This document shows, piece by piece, positions 34,395 to 45,679 of a DNA stretch of 64,000 nt. Source of the DNA: Selaginella moellendorffii. Taxonomy: Eukaryota; Streptophyta; Lycopodiopsida; Selaginellales; Selaginellaceae. Numbering within the stretch: position 1 is the stretch's first letter; each line of letters opens with the position of its first letter. A program made the translations under genes and the position numbers. Under the pieces are notes generated by a model. The model had not been told where the DNA came from and ran no database searches. It worked only from the letters and a program-made list of their open reading frames with translations. Location of the stretch: assembly GCF_000143415.4 (NCBI RefSeq), contig NW_003314276.1:1137434-1201433 (forward strand). Reading direction: 5' to 3'.

Positions 34395-35347
34395 TCACTG
34401 ATTGAAAGAATGATACCGCGTTTGTAGGTCCTCGGAGCTATGGAGCAAGGAGGCACCAGCTAGAGAATGAGGGACAGCAAGTAACTCGTAACACAACTGC
34501 TGGCTCGTTCGGACCTTCGTACTCAGCGACAAAGGACACTCCTTTTCTTCTTTCGTCTCCTTTTTTCTCTCCCGTTTATGCTTTTTCTCTACAGGGACCG
34601 GCCACGGCGCCTGCAAACAGATCATAAGCAACTCATTAGATGCGATCGAGCCAGCGAGCGAAAGAAGAGAAAAAGAAAGAAAGAAACAACGGACAAGCGC
34701 GTGAAAGAGGCAAGCATTGACTTACAGACCTTTGCAGTGTTCCTCTGCCTCGGCAAGTTTTTGTTCCAAGCCGATGGTGTATTGTCAGCATTCCGCTGCG
34801 CGGCACTGCAGCAAAACTCCGTCTCTATCTCCGGGCGACTGTGCAAAATTTGGTTAGTTACTCGCACATCGCCAACTTTAAGATGATCCTCCTGGCGAGA
34901 AAACGATGGAGGGCGCGAGAGCCTGTGGTCCCTCCGGTTGGTAAAAGCTGGGCCTGCTACAAGGACCACCGAGTGAGCGAAAACAATCGAATGGAAATGA
35001 CGTTAAGTCACGATTAAGCTCGAGCATACCTTTGCGATAAGTTGTAACAGTGCTGCTTTCTTTGATGGCTGGTTCCAGGAAATAGCGACAAGTTAGAGGA
35101 GATATACAGATCTGCGAAGATCATCGCAGCTCACGGGGGGCGCTCCAGTAGAGAGAGAGAGGACGTCCAGTCTCTCGTGTGATGTCACACTCTTTCAGCT
35201 CTAAGATGATCTCGATGACAATAGAATAGTATTTTCCGAGTCAATCATCCAATCTCTCTCGGCGGCGAGCACCTCAAAAACAGTTAGGCAACTAAAACCC
35301 GTCCCTGACGAAACTCGTCCGGCCTTTGATATCGCCACCGCCATCAT
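34395..35347 (-). CDS. Unrecognised 198-aa protein in four small exons
   Basis: Exons 35273-35347, 35030-35111, 34730-34953 and 34395-34610 are joined in phases 0, 1 and 0 by GT-AG introns into one frame with stop. They give about 198 aa beginning MMAVAISKAGRVSSGTGF. The middle reads TCRYFLEPAIKESSTVTTYRKGPAFTN and then HLKVGDVRVTNQ; the C-terminal part has a strongly basic patch (VEKKHKRERKKETKEEK), a possible nuclear localisation signal, and ends LQTRYHSFNQ. No signal peptide or membrane segment is seen. Each exon alone is short, so the gene is easily overlooked. I do not recognise the family. It lies between PARN and the FAMA-like gene in the same orientation. Support is the agreement of four splice phases, not homology. 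Confidence 0.6.
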
Positions 35348-35791
35348 CGCTGAATCATCTATGAAGCTTAAAAGCCTGTGCTCTTTTCACTTGACGACCG
35401 GCCAGCCAGAGAATCCAAGTCACAGGATGGAGCACAGAGGCATTTATCACCCGACCGACCCCCTCGATCCAATCACCACTGCGCTGATGTAAACTTCTAG
35501 ATTGATATGAAGCTCCGCCGGGTGTTTTGATCGATCACAAGAGTGAGCGCTAGACTTTGATAGCGATTCTTCATCCTTAGCAAATGCGGGCTTGTGAAAA
35601 GAGGTGTACCCACAAGCTTTTGACTTACGGCCTTTTTTTTCCACCACGTGAAAGCGCAGGGATGCCGTGAACAGCATTCACTCTGACAAAAACCAAGAGC
35701 GCGAAGTGATTGTCGGCGAAAGATTTAAGGAAATTGCCATACCTTTGAAAGTCAAGATTGAAGTTCGGTGAAGCTTTTCAAGGGCGGAGAA
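35348..35791. other. Spacer between PARN and the 198-aa gene
   Basis: No gene is seen. It contains one CACGTG (G-box, near 35645) and would hold the PARN 3' UTR and the promoter of the 198-aa gene. Confidence 0.4.
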
Positions 35792-38076
35792 CTATCCTTG
35801 TACGGTGGCTACTTGCAAGTCGTCCGGAGCATCCGCATTTTCTATGCTGGCGGCGAGTTCGTCGTCGGAGAAGCAGTTTATCGACTGTATGGCATCCCCG
35901 ATGTTAAAAGTTGAGAGTTCAGACTTGCAGAGCTTTTCGAAGGTTCCAAACCGCGCACCCTCTAGACCGCTCGATGAAAGCCTTGCGGCGATAGTGTTCA
36001 ACTTTTTCCTCTTTGTCTTGATGCTTTCGAGAGCTTGTGAAAACTCCTCCGAGGAACGCAAGCTCTTAAAAGCCAGGAACGCTGCATTCTCGGACACCGG
36101 AATAACTTCCACCTCGGATGAGAACTGAGTCTCTTCGAAGCAGCTCTTTACCAGTTTCTGAAGCTGGCGGGATGAACCAACTGGGTCCTGTGACCAGACA
36201 ATAACCGCGGCATCACTGGCAGGACGTCGGGCTGAGTAGCTTTCTCGTTCCGGCAATGCTTTAGAGCCTTTGGCTTCTTTCCCCGTCTTCAAGTCCAGCA
36301 CGAAATGACCAGCCCAGCCCATGTAGAGAAGGTTGGAAAACTCCGAGATAGCGTGGGTTCCACGAAGGATTTTTTTCGAGAGTGCATAAAACTCGGTAGG
36401 ATTGGAGACCACTGTCCGCCACAGCTGGGCAAAGATTGCACCCGTCATATAAGCATCAAATCCTGCTTCATGTTTTAACTCCGCGTCAGAGTACCTGAAA
36501 CGGCCAGCTTATAAAAATCTGAGAGGAGAAATGTGTGTCACTCACTTGTGAAAGCCATCAGCAATTTCCACGTTCACTGTTGAATGTGCCTTCGTTTTGG
36601 TGTTTTTCTTCGCATCCTCACCAAAGTAGTAGGAATACACGGGGTACAAAGACGTGGTACTGATGCTCGTCCGAAGAACTTTGAGCATGTACTTCGTATC
36701 TATGACGGCGGGAAAGAGTTCGTGAATGACGTTGCAGAAACCGGAATAATTATCCGGGAGTGGTCCAATAAACTTGTTGTAGATGTGAGCAAGATCTAAC
36801 CATGAAGAAAAAATAAGTGAGGTAAAGAGGAAACAAAAAAAAAAAAACAGAACGAACCTAGAACGCAGTTATGGCCCACGATGGGTTTTTTCGACTCCGA
36901 GATTGCATCAATTACTTGCCGAAAACCCACTGCCTCCATCACATCACACTCCATGAGATCCAGCTTTGCCTTGTCAAGGTCGGCCTAGACAAGCATATTT
37001 TAAACCGCTAGTGACATTTGTCGCTACAAAATAGTACCTGTAATGCAATTTTGTGCTCCGAGGACCCAGTGTAGATGACTTTCACCTGTGTCGCCTCTTT
37101 CTCATTATCTTCGATCATAGGCACCAAATCGTCGAAGTTACTACTCACGGCCTGAAATTTTGACACACTATCAGAGAAAGAAGAAGAAAGGAAGACAATG
37201 GTACCTTCAAAACAAGTTTTGCTTGGCGCTTGTCAGAAACGTTGATGACTAGAGAAGGAAGTGGAGCTTCATCGTCAGGCATGGAAGAACGACCAGAAGA
37301 CTCCTCCTGCTTGGCTTTGTGCTTGGCCATGATTTTGGACGCACGCCATAAACCAACTTGGAGTCTAACTCTCTCGCTGAAAATCAAGTCGGATGTCTTA
37401 CGCATGGAAACTTCAGGAAGTTCGTCCTCCCCTTTTTTTGCAAGCAATGCCCGAAGTTTCCCTTCTTCTTTCCTTGATAGATACGAGATTCCTGCACTAA
37501 ACGGCTTTTGCATAAGATCAAAACAAAAATCATCACAAGATTACCATTGTATATGCAAGCATTGAAATCGAAATGGTGCTTTGCCAGAAACTCTAGTGAC
37601 GATGTCTGGCATAAGAAGTCGCGCTCAAGAACGAGCTCGTTTCGAGGAAACAAGAAAAAATTAAACCTGTTACAATGAAGCATGAAGAAAACGAGAGGAG
37701 AAAAAAAATTCGAGAGAAGAGTGTTTACTTACGGGTGTCCCAAGAACTTGGAAGAAGCCTGATCGTATCGAAACAAGCACAAGCCACATTGCAGCAACGA
37801 GAATTTCTCTGCCGAATCCCTCACGTTGTGATACCTCGTCTCCAGCGTGTCGAGCTCCATGCTCTTGCGCCAGGGCGCGCTGTGCACCCCCGACATCTCT
37901 AGGTCCATCGCCACGAAATCCGCCTCGCGGAGGAGGCCCTTGAGCCGCTGGAATGCAGCCCCGAAATTCTGGCGCGTGATCGCGTGAGAGGAATCGCGCA
38001 CGACTGCGCTGCAAAACAACCTAATGCCGCTACCAGCGACGCGAGCGCGGCGAGGTAGCGCTCTCCAGAGCGCCAT
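35792..38076 (-). CDS. PARN: PARN-like poly(A)-specific ribonuclease
   Basis: This is a DEDD-family deadenylase that removes 3' poly(A); the plant AHG2-type protein acts on mitochondrial poly(A). Seven exons (37733-38076, about 37545-37666, 37205-37491, 37038-37151, 36858-36984, 36546-36795, 35792-36494) give about 648 aa. The N-terminus MALWRALPRRARVAGSGIRLF is Arg-rich without acids, a good mitochondrial presequence. Catalytic residues are visible: ADFVAMDLEMSG (Asp and Glu of exo I), KPIVGHNCVLDLAHIYN (Asp of exo II) and HEAGFDAYMTG (His/Asp of exo III). Other CAF1/PARN blocks are FNFFLFP and DFLCQTSSLEFLAKHHFDFN. The C-terminal part (SSNFDDLVPM inserted earlier; KTKRKKLNTIAARL late) is less conserved. 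It is adjacent head-to-tail with the gene to its left. The call is secure at family level; organelle targeting is inference. Confidence 0.93.
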
Positions 38077-38458
38077 TCTTCTCCAAAAACCCTAAACCCT
38101 AGCTAGCGGGAAAACAAACCAATCTAAACCTTGACGAGTCTAAACATTCATTGACCAAGTCTTGACTACGGAATCAAAGCTTAGAGTCCACGATGTAATA
38201 AATAAACTCTCATCCAATTAGAGCGCGCCACAGTCAAAGTTAAAGCCTGTGATTGAAGCTTTTTGCGCGTCCTCCAGTACTTCGTGGCTCTCACAGCGCA
38301 AGAACAAGGACGTTTGAGAAAGGGAAAACAATGGCCAAACAAAGGGAAAGAAATTTTTTAACGGACGTGGGGGTGGCTATCGTGCCACTTCGTGGTTGGA
38401 CGATCACAGAGAGGTGGTACATGCTCCCTCGAATTCCTTGCTTGCGATTGCGTCCTTT
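38077..38458. other. Spacer upstream of PARN
   Basis: These 382 bp include the PARN leader and the 3' UTR of the 72-aa gene. No gene is supported. Confidence 0.4.
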
Positions 38459-39356
38459 TTAATTCATTTTGATGAGCATTGCCACGGAGAGCCTGGCAGC
38501 ATCAGCTTTGATTTCCTTTTCTTTGGTTCCCCCAGGAATCGACGCTTTCGACACTGCAAGTGCGCAAAATATCTCTTTAGTTTTGTGGATAAAAGCATTA
38601 GCTCGAAACAAGAGAAAGAAAGCTTTTTTTTTGGCAATCGAAGGATCAAAGACATGATCGTTGATGTTAAGTGTCCCAATGCAAGTCAATGAATGGGAAA
38701 GGGATATTTACCTGTGGTTTCTATAGTTGCTCAATGGTTTTCGAGCATCTGGTTTCTCCAAAGCACGCGGACGATGGTATACGACACAGGAAAGCGTCGT
38801 GAAATCAAACGCTGCAATGCAAGACAGAAGAATTAGCTCTAAGAGACTTAAAAAGTAGTTTTGAAAAGAAACAAAATAAGCAAAATTAAGCAGAAGCATG
38901 CCAGTGTTTCTCTGCAAGTCAATGAATGCGAGAGATATTTACCTGTAGTTTTTATTTTGTTCTTCGAGCATCTGGATCCAAACTTATCTTCCAAAGCAAT
39001 CAGAAAATGGTACACGACACTTCGTGAAATCAAAGGCTGCAGTACAAGACAGAAAACTTTAACCAAGAGACTTAATAAAACGAAGTTCTGAAAGGAAAAA
39101 AAAGAGAGAAAAAAACAGGAAATTTACCTCGTTTCGTGCTGAAATCTTTCGGGTTTATCGCCAAAGAAATCCTAAAAACACGTTCGTGTTCACGACGCGC
39201 AGCATCCCAGCCTCGTGACAGCTTAATGCTGCTCACATAGGTTTTTTTTTTAAAATAATCTCCGCCAGCGAAGACAAGGAAAGAATTCCGAGGCGGGACA
39301 AAAAAGCTTCCAGGAAACCAATTGCAAGCCTACCTCATTGTGCCCGTGCCGTGCAT
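38459..39356 (-). CDS. Small 72-aa protein with two cassette-like exons in its intron
   Basis: Exons 39334-39356, 39128-39228 and 38459-38553 join in phases 2 and 1 and give 72 aa. The protein starts MHGTGTMSIKLSRGWDAAR and ends RLSVAMLIKMN. An in-frame stop lies upstream of the ATG and no other start intervenes. The protein is basic, with possible amphipathic N-terminal sequence, and has no recognised domain; a small organelle protein is possible. The last intron contains two further exon-like segments, 38943-39036 (94 nt) and 38712-38811 (100 nt). Each is bounded by CTGCAG or TTGCAG acceptors and an ACAG|GTAAATAT donor, and they are homologous to each other. Including the 94-nt segment gives an in-frame stop; including the 100-nt one shifts the frame and ends early. 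Only skipping both gives the full protein. Confidence 0.55.
38712..39036 (-). repeat. Tandemly duplicated cassette exon unit
   Basis: The two exon-like segments (39036-38943 and 38811-38712) plus their flanks are copies of one roughly 200-bp unit. Both contain GATTTCACGA near the start, CCAGATGCTCGAA near the end, identical GTAAATAT donors, and flanking TCTGTCTTG and CATTCATTGACTTGCA blocks. Inclusion would bring premature stops, as in poison exons that send transcripts to nonsense-mediated decay. Confidence 0.6.
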
Positions 39357-40347
39357 CTCACTTCCTCTTTCTCCTCACTCGCAGGCTCACAGCTGCTGGC
39401 AGCGATCCATCCAAATCCTGCCACAGCCGAGCGCGATGCGTAGCGACGAAATGGATGATGGCGCCGGTGGCCCGACTGACACAAAACCCCCTTAAACCCT
39501 AATCTCCGTGCCCAAGAACCCTAATCCCTGCCCACGTGGCGATAACGATGATCCCACTGACGCACGATCGAATCCGTGGGGCCTCTACCAAAATTTTCCA
39601 AGCGCGAATATAATGCGGCTGTGAACGGCGGCCTGACGGCCAAGCAAGGCAGCCGGCCGGTAGTTTCGCCACGCGTCGCTATTGGAGACTTCTTAGCCGT
39701 TGGCCTCCAGCACGGACGGCCCAGATCCAGTCTCCAGAGCCTTCGCCCGCTAATCCTATCTCAAACGCGTCATTAGCGCTAATGCTCGGCCTGTGCGGCC
39801 AGCACGTGGCGGCGGGGTGGCCGTCGATGCGGTCCATCACACGGTCAAGAACGCCGTCACTAATGCGTGTGCTCAATAGGGCTACATTTTGTATGCGTCT
39901 GTCGGCCTAGGGTTTGACGAGCCAGGAGGTGGAAGAGCGTCGCGATCTGTGAGGGAGCGCGGCTACAGGATTTCTTGTCGATTTGCTCGCCTCGATCGGC
40001 AACCAGTGGTTTCCCCTCACATTTCTGCCAGGAGTAACAGTGATCTCCTCGACGCACCCGTCGCCTCTCCTCGCCGAGGCGCTCTCTTTTGTTTCTGGAG
40101 TAGAGGATGATCCAGATCTGGCATTTGCATTGAGGACGCTCCCAGGGATCCCGATGTGATTCGTCCGGATCGAAATTTTGGCCCCCCTCTCTGGCTCGGT
40201 TGTGGAGAGTTCCTCGCCGCGAAGAGTCTTCCGTCTGAGAGGTATGCGGAAGCTCGGAATCTCCATTCCATCCTAGAAATATTGTGCTTAACGGGCTCTG
40301 CGCGGCTGCCCTCTCTCTTTCAGGCCAGATCTCTCCATCTCGCCAAG
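39357..40347 (+). promoter_or_regulatory. Divergent promoter and PI4K leader with intron
   Basis: The region lies between the divergent 72-aa gene and PI4K genes. The PI4K leader holds a likely intron, 40242-40323 (GAGAG|GTATGCGG ... CTCTCTTTCAG|GCC), 25 bp before the start codon. A longer frame from 40156 passes through this intron and has no better start. Confidence 0.55.
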
Positions 40348-42363
40348 ATGAGGAGCTTCCAGGGACCTGTCCAGATTCAGAAGCCCATGGCCTTGCCCGA
40401 GGTCTGCTATGGCGGATTGTCTGGCATCCATGCGGCTCAGCTTCGCGAAGTGGGGCGACGGCGCATAATCGTGCAAATCGACACCGGCAATGTGCTTGGC
40501 TTGGAGCTGGACAGGTCCGAGAAAGTCCAGTCCGTGAAGAAGAAGGTCCAGGCAGCGCTGTCCGTCCCGACTGAGCAGAGCGCGCTGGTTTTCGGCGACC
40601 ATGTCATCGAGGACGATCTCAGTGAGGTCCGGAGCGACACTCCACTCTTGTTGACGCGGGGACTGCACAGGAGCTCTTCCACGCCGTGCCTGTCGCCAAC
40701 GCTAGATGTCTCCCCGCCCAAGGACTGGAGCCAGCCAGTGGAGCTTGTGGGAGGCTCGTCCGAGTGCTCTCCGGCCATGAAGCAGCTGATTCAAGACTCG
40801 GTGGAGGCGATCCATGGCGGCGTGGTGCCGGTGCTGGCCACTGGTGGTCTGGGCGGAGCCTACTACTTCAAGGACTCGAGCGGACAGAGCATTGCCATCG
40901 TCAAGCCGACTGACGAGGAGCCCTTTGCGCCCAACAATCCCAAGGGGTTCGTGGGCAGGGTGCTGGGGGAGCCGGGGCTCAAGAGGTCGATTCGTGTTGG
41001 CGAGACGGGCGTTCGGGAAGTAGCAGCTTACTTGCTGGACTACGGGAACTTTGCGCGAGTCCCTGCGACATCTCTGGTGAAAGTTCGTCACTCGGTCTTC
41101 AACGTTAACAGGGAGATCAGTGTGAGCTACCAGGGGGAGGGGTCGCCCGTTGCAAAGATTGCCTCTTTCCAGCAGTTCGTGAAGCACGACAGTGACGCAA
41201 GTGACATTGGGACGTCCAGTTTTCCGGTCTCGGCAGTTCATCGCATTGGCATTCTGGATGTCCGGATCTTTAACACTGATCGACACGGTGGTAACATTCT
41301 TGTGCGCAAGGTGGAGAATGCGGGGTGGAGAGGTGGTTCTTTCGAGCTGGTTCCCATCGATCACGGGCTCTGCTTGCCCGAGACTCTGGACGACCCTTAC
41401 TTCGAGTGGCTCCACTGGCCACAAGCCTCGATGCCGTTTTCAGAGGAGGAGCTGGAATACATACAGGCACTGGATCCTTACGAGGACGCGGAAATGCTCC
41501 GGAGGGAGCTGCCGATGCTGAGGGAAGGCTGCCTTCGGATGCTGGTCCTCTGCACCATCTTTTTGAAGAACGCGGCTCGCTCGGGGCTGACTCTCGCGGA
41601 GATAGGCGCCATGATGAGCCGTGAGCTTTGTGGTGACAACGAGGAACTCAGTGAGCTGGAAAAGGTCTGTATGGTGGCCAAGCTTCAGGCGGACAAGGCT
41701 TTGGCCGAGGAAGCTGAGGAGGAGGAGGAGGAGGATCAGATCGATGAGGAGGACCTGGAGCTGGAAGACGACATCCTGGGCAACTTCTCGATCGAGATTG
41801 ACGAGGAATCGGGTGGTGAAGTGGTTGCTGATGAAGCGGATAAAGCAGCGGAGGAAGAGGAGGAGGGGGAGATGCTGCACGACGCCATCCTGGGCGAGCT
41901 CGGGAAGAACAATCCCGGAAACGGCTACTACGCCGGACGGAACGTTCTACTCCGCCTTCGTCCGTTTGGAAGTCCCAAGTACAGCAGCTACTACAAGAAC
42001 AGACAAGACACCAACAAGCTGCGGAGGTATTTCAGTGCGCGCAACACTTGCTCGCTTTCACATCAGCGCCACCACCACCACCACCACCACCACCATCGCC
42101 GCCGCCGCTCCTCATCTTCGTCGACTGGGTCAGCGGCAGCAGCGGCGCCATCAACACCAGTAACATCGTCGGCACCGGGAGCAGCAGCAGTGGCAATCCC
42201 AGCGGGGGACACTCCGGAGAACTTGGTGTTCTCTGCGATGAGCGACGAGGAGTGGGAGGCGTTCCTGGGACAGTTTGAGGAGCTGCTTGAGGATGCGTTC
42301 GTCCGGCGCAAGACTGACAACCTCAATTTTGTACAGAGGCTGGGAACATCTTGCCAGTTTTAA
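40348..42363 (+). CDS. PI4KG: Phosphatidylinositol 4-kinase gamma-type protein
   Basis: This is a plant type II/gamma PI4-kinase-like protein (UbDK class), intronless in its coding part, 671 aa from MRSFQGPVQIQ. An N-terminal ubiquitin-like fold is at about residues 40-110 (RIIVQIDTGNVLGLELDRSEKV ... LLLTRGLH). The PI3/4K domain starts near GGVVPVLATGGLGGAYYFKD (nucleotide loop) and IVKPTDEEPFAPNNPKGF. The catalytic part reads GILDVRIFNTDRHGGNIL, and the metal site is VPIDHGLCLPE. In this class several members phosphorylate proteins rather than lipids. After residue about 455 comes an acidic Glu-rich segment (EEAEEEEEEDQIDEEDLELEDD), then a low-complexity His-Arg-Ser-Ala stretch with nine His in a row (CAC repeats near 42070-42096), and a conserved tail (MSDEEWEAFLGQFEELL). 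The start was chosen because it follows the leader intron. Confidence 0.94.
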   Translation: MRSFQGPVQIQKPMALPEVCYGGLSGIHAAQLREVGRRRIIVQIDTGNVLGLELDRSEKVQSVKKKVQAALSVPTEQSALVFGDHVIEDDLSEVRSDTPLLLTRGLHRSSSTPCLSPTLDVSPPKDWSQPVELVGGSSECSPAMKQLIQDSVEAIHGGVVPVLATGGLGGAYYFKDSSGQSIAIVKPTDEEPFAPNNPKGFVGRVLGEPGLKRSIRVGETGVREVAAYLLDYGNFARVPATSLVKVRHSVFNVNREISVSYQGEGSPVAKIASFQQFVKHDSDASDIGTSSFPVSAVHRIGILDVRIFNTDRHGGNILVRKVENAGWRGGSFELVPIDHGLCLPETLDDPYFEWLHWPQASMPFSEEELEYIQALDPYEDAEMLRRELPMLREGCLRMLVLCTIFLKNAARSGLTLAEIGAMMSRELCGDNEELSELEKVCMVAKLQADKALAEEAEEEEEEDQIDEEDLELEDDILGNFSIEIDEESGGEVVADEADKAAEEEEEGEMLHDAILGELGKNNPGNGYYAGRNVLLRLRPFGSPKYSSYYKNRQDTNKLRRYFSARNTCSLSHQRHHHHHHHHHRRRRSSSSSTGSAAAAAPSTPVTSSAPGAAAVAIPAGDTPENLVFSAMSDEEWEAFLGQFEELLEDAFVRRKTDNLNFVQRLGTSCQF

Positions 42364-42815
42364 GTGTGGTGAGTAGTTTCCCTTCAATGTATAATGTAGA
42401 TAGCGTGAGAGAGAAAAGAGAGAGAGGGAGGGAGATGGATATTTTTTTTTTTCTAGTAGTGTTAGTGAGTGAGTGTTCTTTCTTTTTCCCTTGCGAGCTC
42501 GCTAGCTAGCTACAGAGCCGAGCGACGAGAAGCCATAGCCAGCAAGCAGGAGCAGCTTTTGTTTGGATAAACGAAGAAAAAAAGAGTTTTTGTAAGCGTG
42601 TCCTACGGTAGAACGCTAGCTGTCCGTACAATTTTCTTTATACGGTATAACTTTAGGTGTTCGTACTGAGTACGGCAGGACATTCTTTGTACGGTAGATC
42701 ATGGGAGGCCGTTATGGGGGCAGAGGGTTTTTAAAAACTCGGCGTTAAGGGTTTAAAAGTTTTTTTAGGGCTGAGGTGCAATGTAGCTGGAGCTGGCCGC
42801 GAGAGCGCTCGATCC
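42364..42815 (+). promoter_or_regulatory. PI4K 3' UTR and MRS2 promoter
   Basis: No gene is seen. TACGGTA occurs three times (42604, 42641, 42690) in a 90-bp stretch with CATTCTTTGTACGGTA-like direct repeats. Function is unknown. Confidence 0.35.
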
Positions 42816-44646
42816 ATGGCGAAGGCCGCGTCGCCGGGGGCGGATTTGGGGAAGAAGGGGATGGCTTCCCGAATCTGGTGCGTGCTGGACTCGAATGGGG
42901 AGCCGGTGACGCTGGACATGGACAAGGCGGCGGTGATGCACCGGGCGGGGATCCATGCTCGGGATTTGCGCATTCTGGACCCGCTTCTGTCGTATCCATC
43001 CACGATTCTAGGTCGGGAGAGGGCGATTGTGCTCAATTTGGAGGTATGTAGCTCAGCGACATCGCTATTTGGCTCACGCCGTGGCTTGAATCAATGCGCA
43101 GCATATCAAAGCGATCATCACTGCCGAGGAGGTGAGCTCCATCCAGTTCTTCCTCCTGTGATCCTTCCTTCTCTCTTTTTGTGTGAATATTTCCCAGGTG
43201 CTACTCCGCAATCCAACCAACGAGCATGTCATTCCAATTGTGGAGGAACTACGTCGACGCTTGCCTCTCCAGACTCTGGAAAATGGAGCCGAGGGTCTCG
43301 CGCTTTTGGAGAGAACAGACAGCAAAAAATCCGGAAGAAAGTCAAGCGTGCAAAGTGACCCCGAACGGGGTGAAGGTGAGTTGCTAGAAACAGAGTTTCC
43401 TTCCTCTCATTTTCCATATTTCAGTCACCCCTTTCGAGTTTCGGGCTTTGGAAGTAGCACTGGAAGCGATTTGCAGCTTTTTGGACGCACGAACAACCGA
43501 GCTGGAAACTTCGGCATACCCGGCTCTAGACGAGCTCACGTCAAAGGTAAAGCCTCTTTCTCGTCGAACAGCATACTAGAGCTACGAGTTTTCCAGACAT
43601 TCATGAGCGCTGGCTTGCATCTTCCTCGCTCATTGTATCTGGAATGCAGATCAGCAGCCGGAACTTGGATCGTGTCAGGAAGTTGAAGAGTGGAATGACT
43701 CGGCTCATTTCTCGTGTCCAAAAGGTAGTCATGCTTTTCGTGCCTTGTCCTTCCCATTATTTCGTTGTTGATATCACAGGTAAGAGACGAGCTTGAGCAA
43801 CTCTTAGATGACGATGACGATATGGCCGAGCTATTCCTCACGAGAAAGGCAGGCTCCTCGACACTAACTCCAGCCTTGCTGAGTAATTTTCCTGCGTCGC
43901 CAGTGCTTGGCTCAAAGCTTTCGGCAGTGAGCAGAACAAAGTCTCTTGCCTCTACTCACGGCAGTGACGACGATGTTGAAGAAGTGGAAATGCTGCTCGA
44001 GGTACTCAGCTTGCGTACAACACGGTTTATTTGCTTTTGCTTACACTTAGACATGGTTTCTTTTATTCAGTGCTACTTCATGCAAGTGGATGGTACTCTG
44101 AACAAGCTTAACACGGTGAGTTCGTCCATTCGCCCCAGTGACTGAGCTAACTAGCTGCGTTTCACATCCTTCCAGCTTCGTGAATACATAGATGACACGG
44201 AAGACTACATAAATATCCAGGTTTATTTCCTCTTTCGCGTTTCCCTTAATGAAACTTAGTATGTCAATGTTGCAGCTTGACAACCACCGCAATCAACTTA
44301 TACAGGTTGAAAGTGGTGCTGATTCCTCCTTCTCGCTGACTTTATCCGATGTGTCGATTCCAGTTGGAGCTAGTTCTCAACGCGGCTACGCTGGCAATGG
44401 CGTTGTATTCGCTGGTGGCTGGAATTTTTGGGATGAACATACCTTATCCCTGGAACGACGACCACGCCTACCTTTTTAAATGGGTTTGCAATCTCTTGCG
44501 TTGCTCTCCATGGTTCGTTCATTCACAACATTGTGTTTTTGGTTTTATCCTGACCGCAGGTCGTGGTTGCGGGGTGTATGCTTTGCGTTGGTTTGTTCTC
44601 CATCGTCATGGCCTACGCTCGCCATAAAGGCCTCGTTGGGACGTGA
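42816..44646 (+). CDS. MRS2: Magnesium transporter MRS2/MGT (CorA-like)
   Basis: This is a membrane Mg2+ channel of the CorA/MRS2/Alr1 superfamily, working as a pentamer. Eleven exons (42816-43043, 43102-43131, 43198-43375, 43425-43546, 43650-43724, 43780-44001, 44071-44115, 44176-44220, 44276-44305, 44364-44483, 44560-44646) close exactly to 393 aa with GT-AG introns. The soluble N-terminal part has [28 protein letters not shown] and [16 protein letters not shown]. The long helix region follows ([33 protein letters not shown]), then [13 protein letters not shown] and [10 protein letters not shown]. Two C-terminal transmembrane helices flank the signature GMN loop ([17 protein letters not shown], then [20 protein letters not shown]). 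The very small exons of 30 and 45 nt encode helical turns. No targeting sequence is obvious, which fits a plasma-membrane or vacuolar member rather than an organelle one. Confidence 0.95.
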
Positions 44647-45679
44647 AGAAAAGATTTTCCGGCTGTAAATAATTCATAGAATCAAAAATCTTCTGACCGA
44701 GAGCTTGGCTCTAGTTCTCTTGCGTGACTATGTACGAAGATGGTGAAGTCTGACGGGAACAACACCAAAAACCATATGCAAATGGCGTTGCAAGAGGCCT
44801 TTGTTTTAGCCGCTAGTGTTGACAAAATATGTCTGCAAATGAAAGAATTTGCTAGATGCTTTAAATCTTGTTGCACGCAACTAAGTTTTATGAGAGTTCA
44901 AGCACCGCCCATGGTCTCTTGCCATTACAATTCTGAAGTGTCATGCTATTGACTACCACATGCCTCCTTTATAATGCTGCAGTTTCATATGAGGTTGTCG
45001 TTCAGAAGGTGCTGAAGGACTACTTAGTTGCATTGTACATTGCTCAGGGACTACCAGCTAGGCTCATGATGACTTTCAACTAAAATTAAATTCTAGATAA
45101 TACAAAACATTTCATAATAATATATTTGTGTAGCTAAGTATTATCTCTATATGATGATGAAATACATTTTCAGTTAATACAAAGATATAGCAAATATATA
45201 ATATCATCCCCCATTAACATTTAGCACTGAGCAGTAACTAAAGACTTGATTAAAGTGGATATTGTTAATAGAATTTTGTAATTATGTTAGAAGCATGAGC
45301 AAAATGAGAAGCAGGTTTCCACTTTAAGTTAATCACTACCATACCAATATTTAGAATCAAGCAACCGTAAGAGTAGTGATCTAAAGAGGAGGAGGTGGTG
45401 GAATACAAGGAAGATCTATGATACAGCCATTGTCCAGGAAAGGCATGCCCATGGAGCATGTCCAAAGCAAATCCTCTAGCATGTGGCCATGCCTACAATC
45501 CTAGAACTTAGAGCAATCCTTCATTAATTGCACAGGCCTAGACCACCCAAGATCTTCAATATGCATAAAATCCATCATTCTAGCATACCACCTTCCATCA
45601 CCATACCAGAACATCCTGTTGCAGCCCCGCTTTGAAGCCAAGCCATGTTGCTCACTTTGTAAAGAATATGACATTTTCC
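44647..45679. other. AT-rich stretch without a supported gene
   Basis: A 70-codon plus frame (44740-44952) and minus-strand coding-like scraps near 45370-45680 (for example GGLGLCN) were seen, but neither shows splice structure or a known motif. Confidence 0.35.

Noticed and set aside
35115-35200. An extra exon (TRETGRPLSLYWSAP) in the 198-aa gene
   Set aside because: It reads well and has a GTGAGC donor, but its phase does not fit the exons on either side, whereas joining 35273 directly to 35111 does.
40156-40347. 64-codon N-terminal extension of the PI4K protein
   Set aside because: It crosses a likely leader intron (40242-40323) and has no family similarity; the downstream ATG at 40348 fits better.
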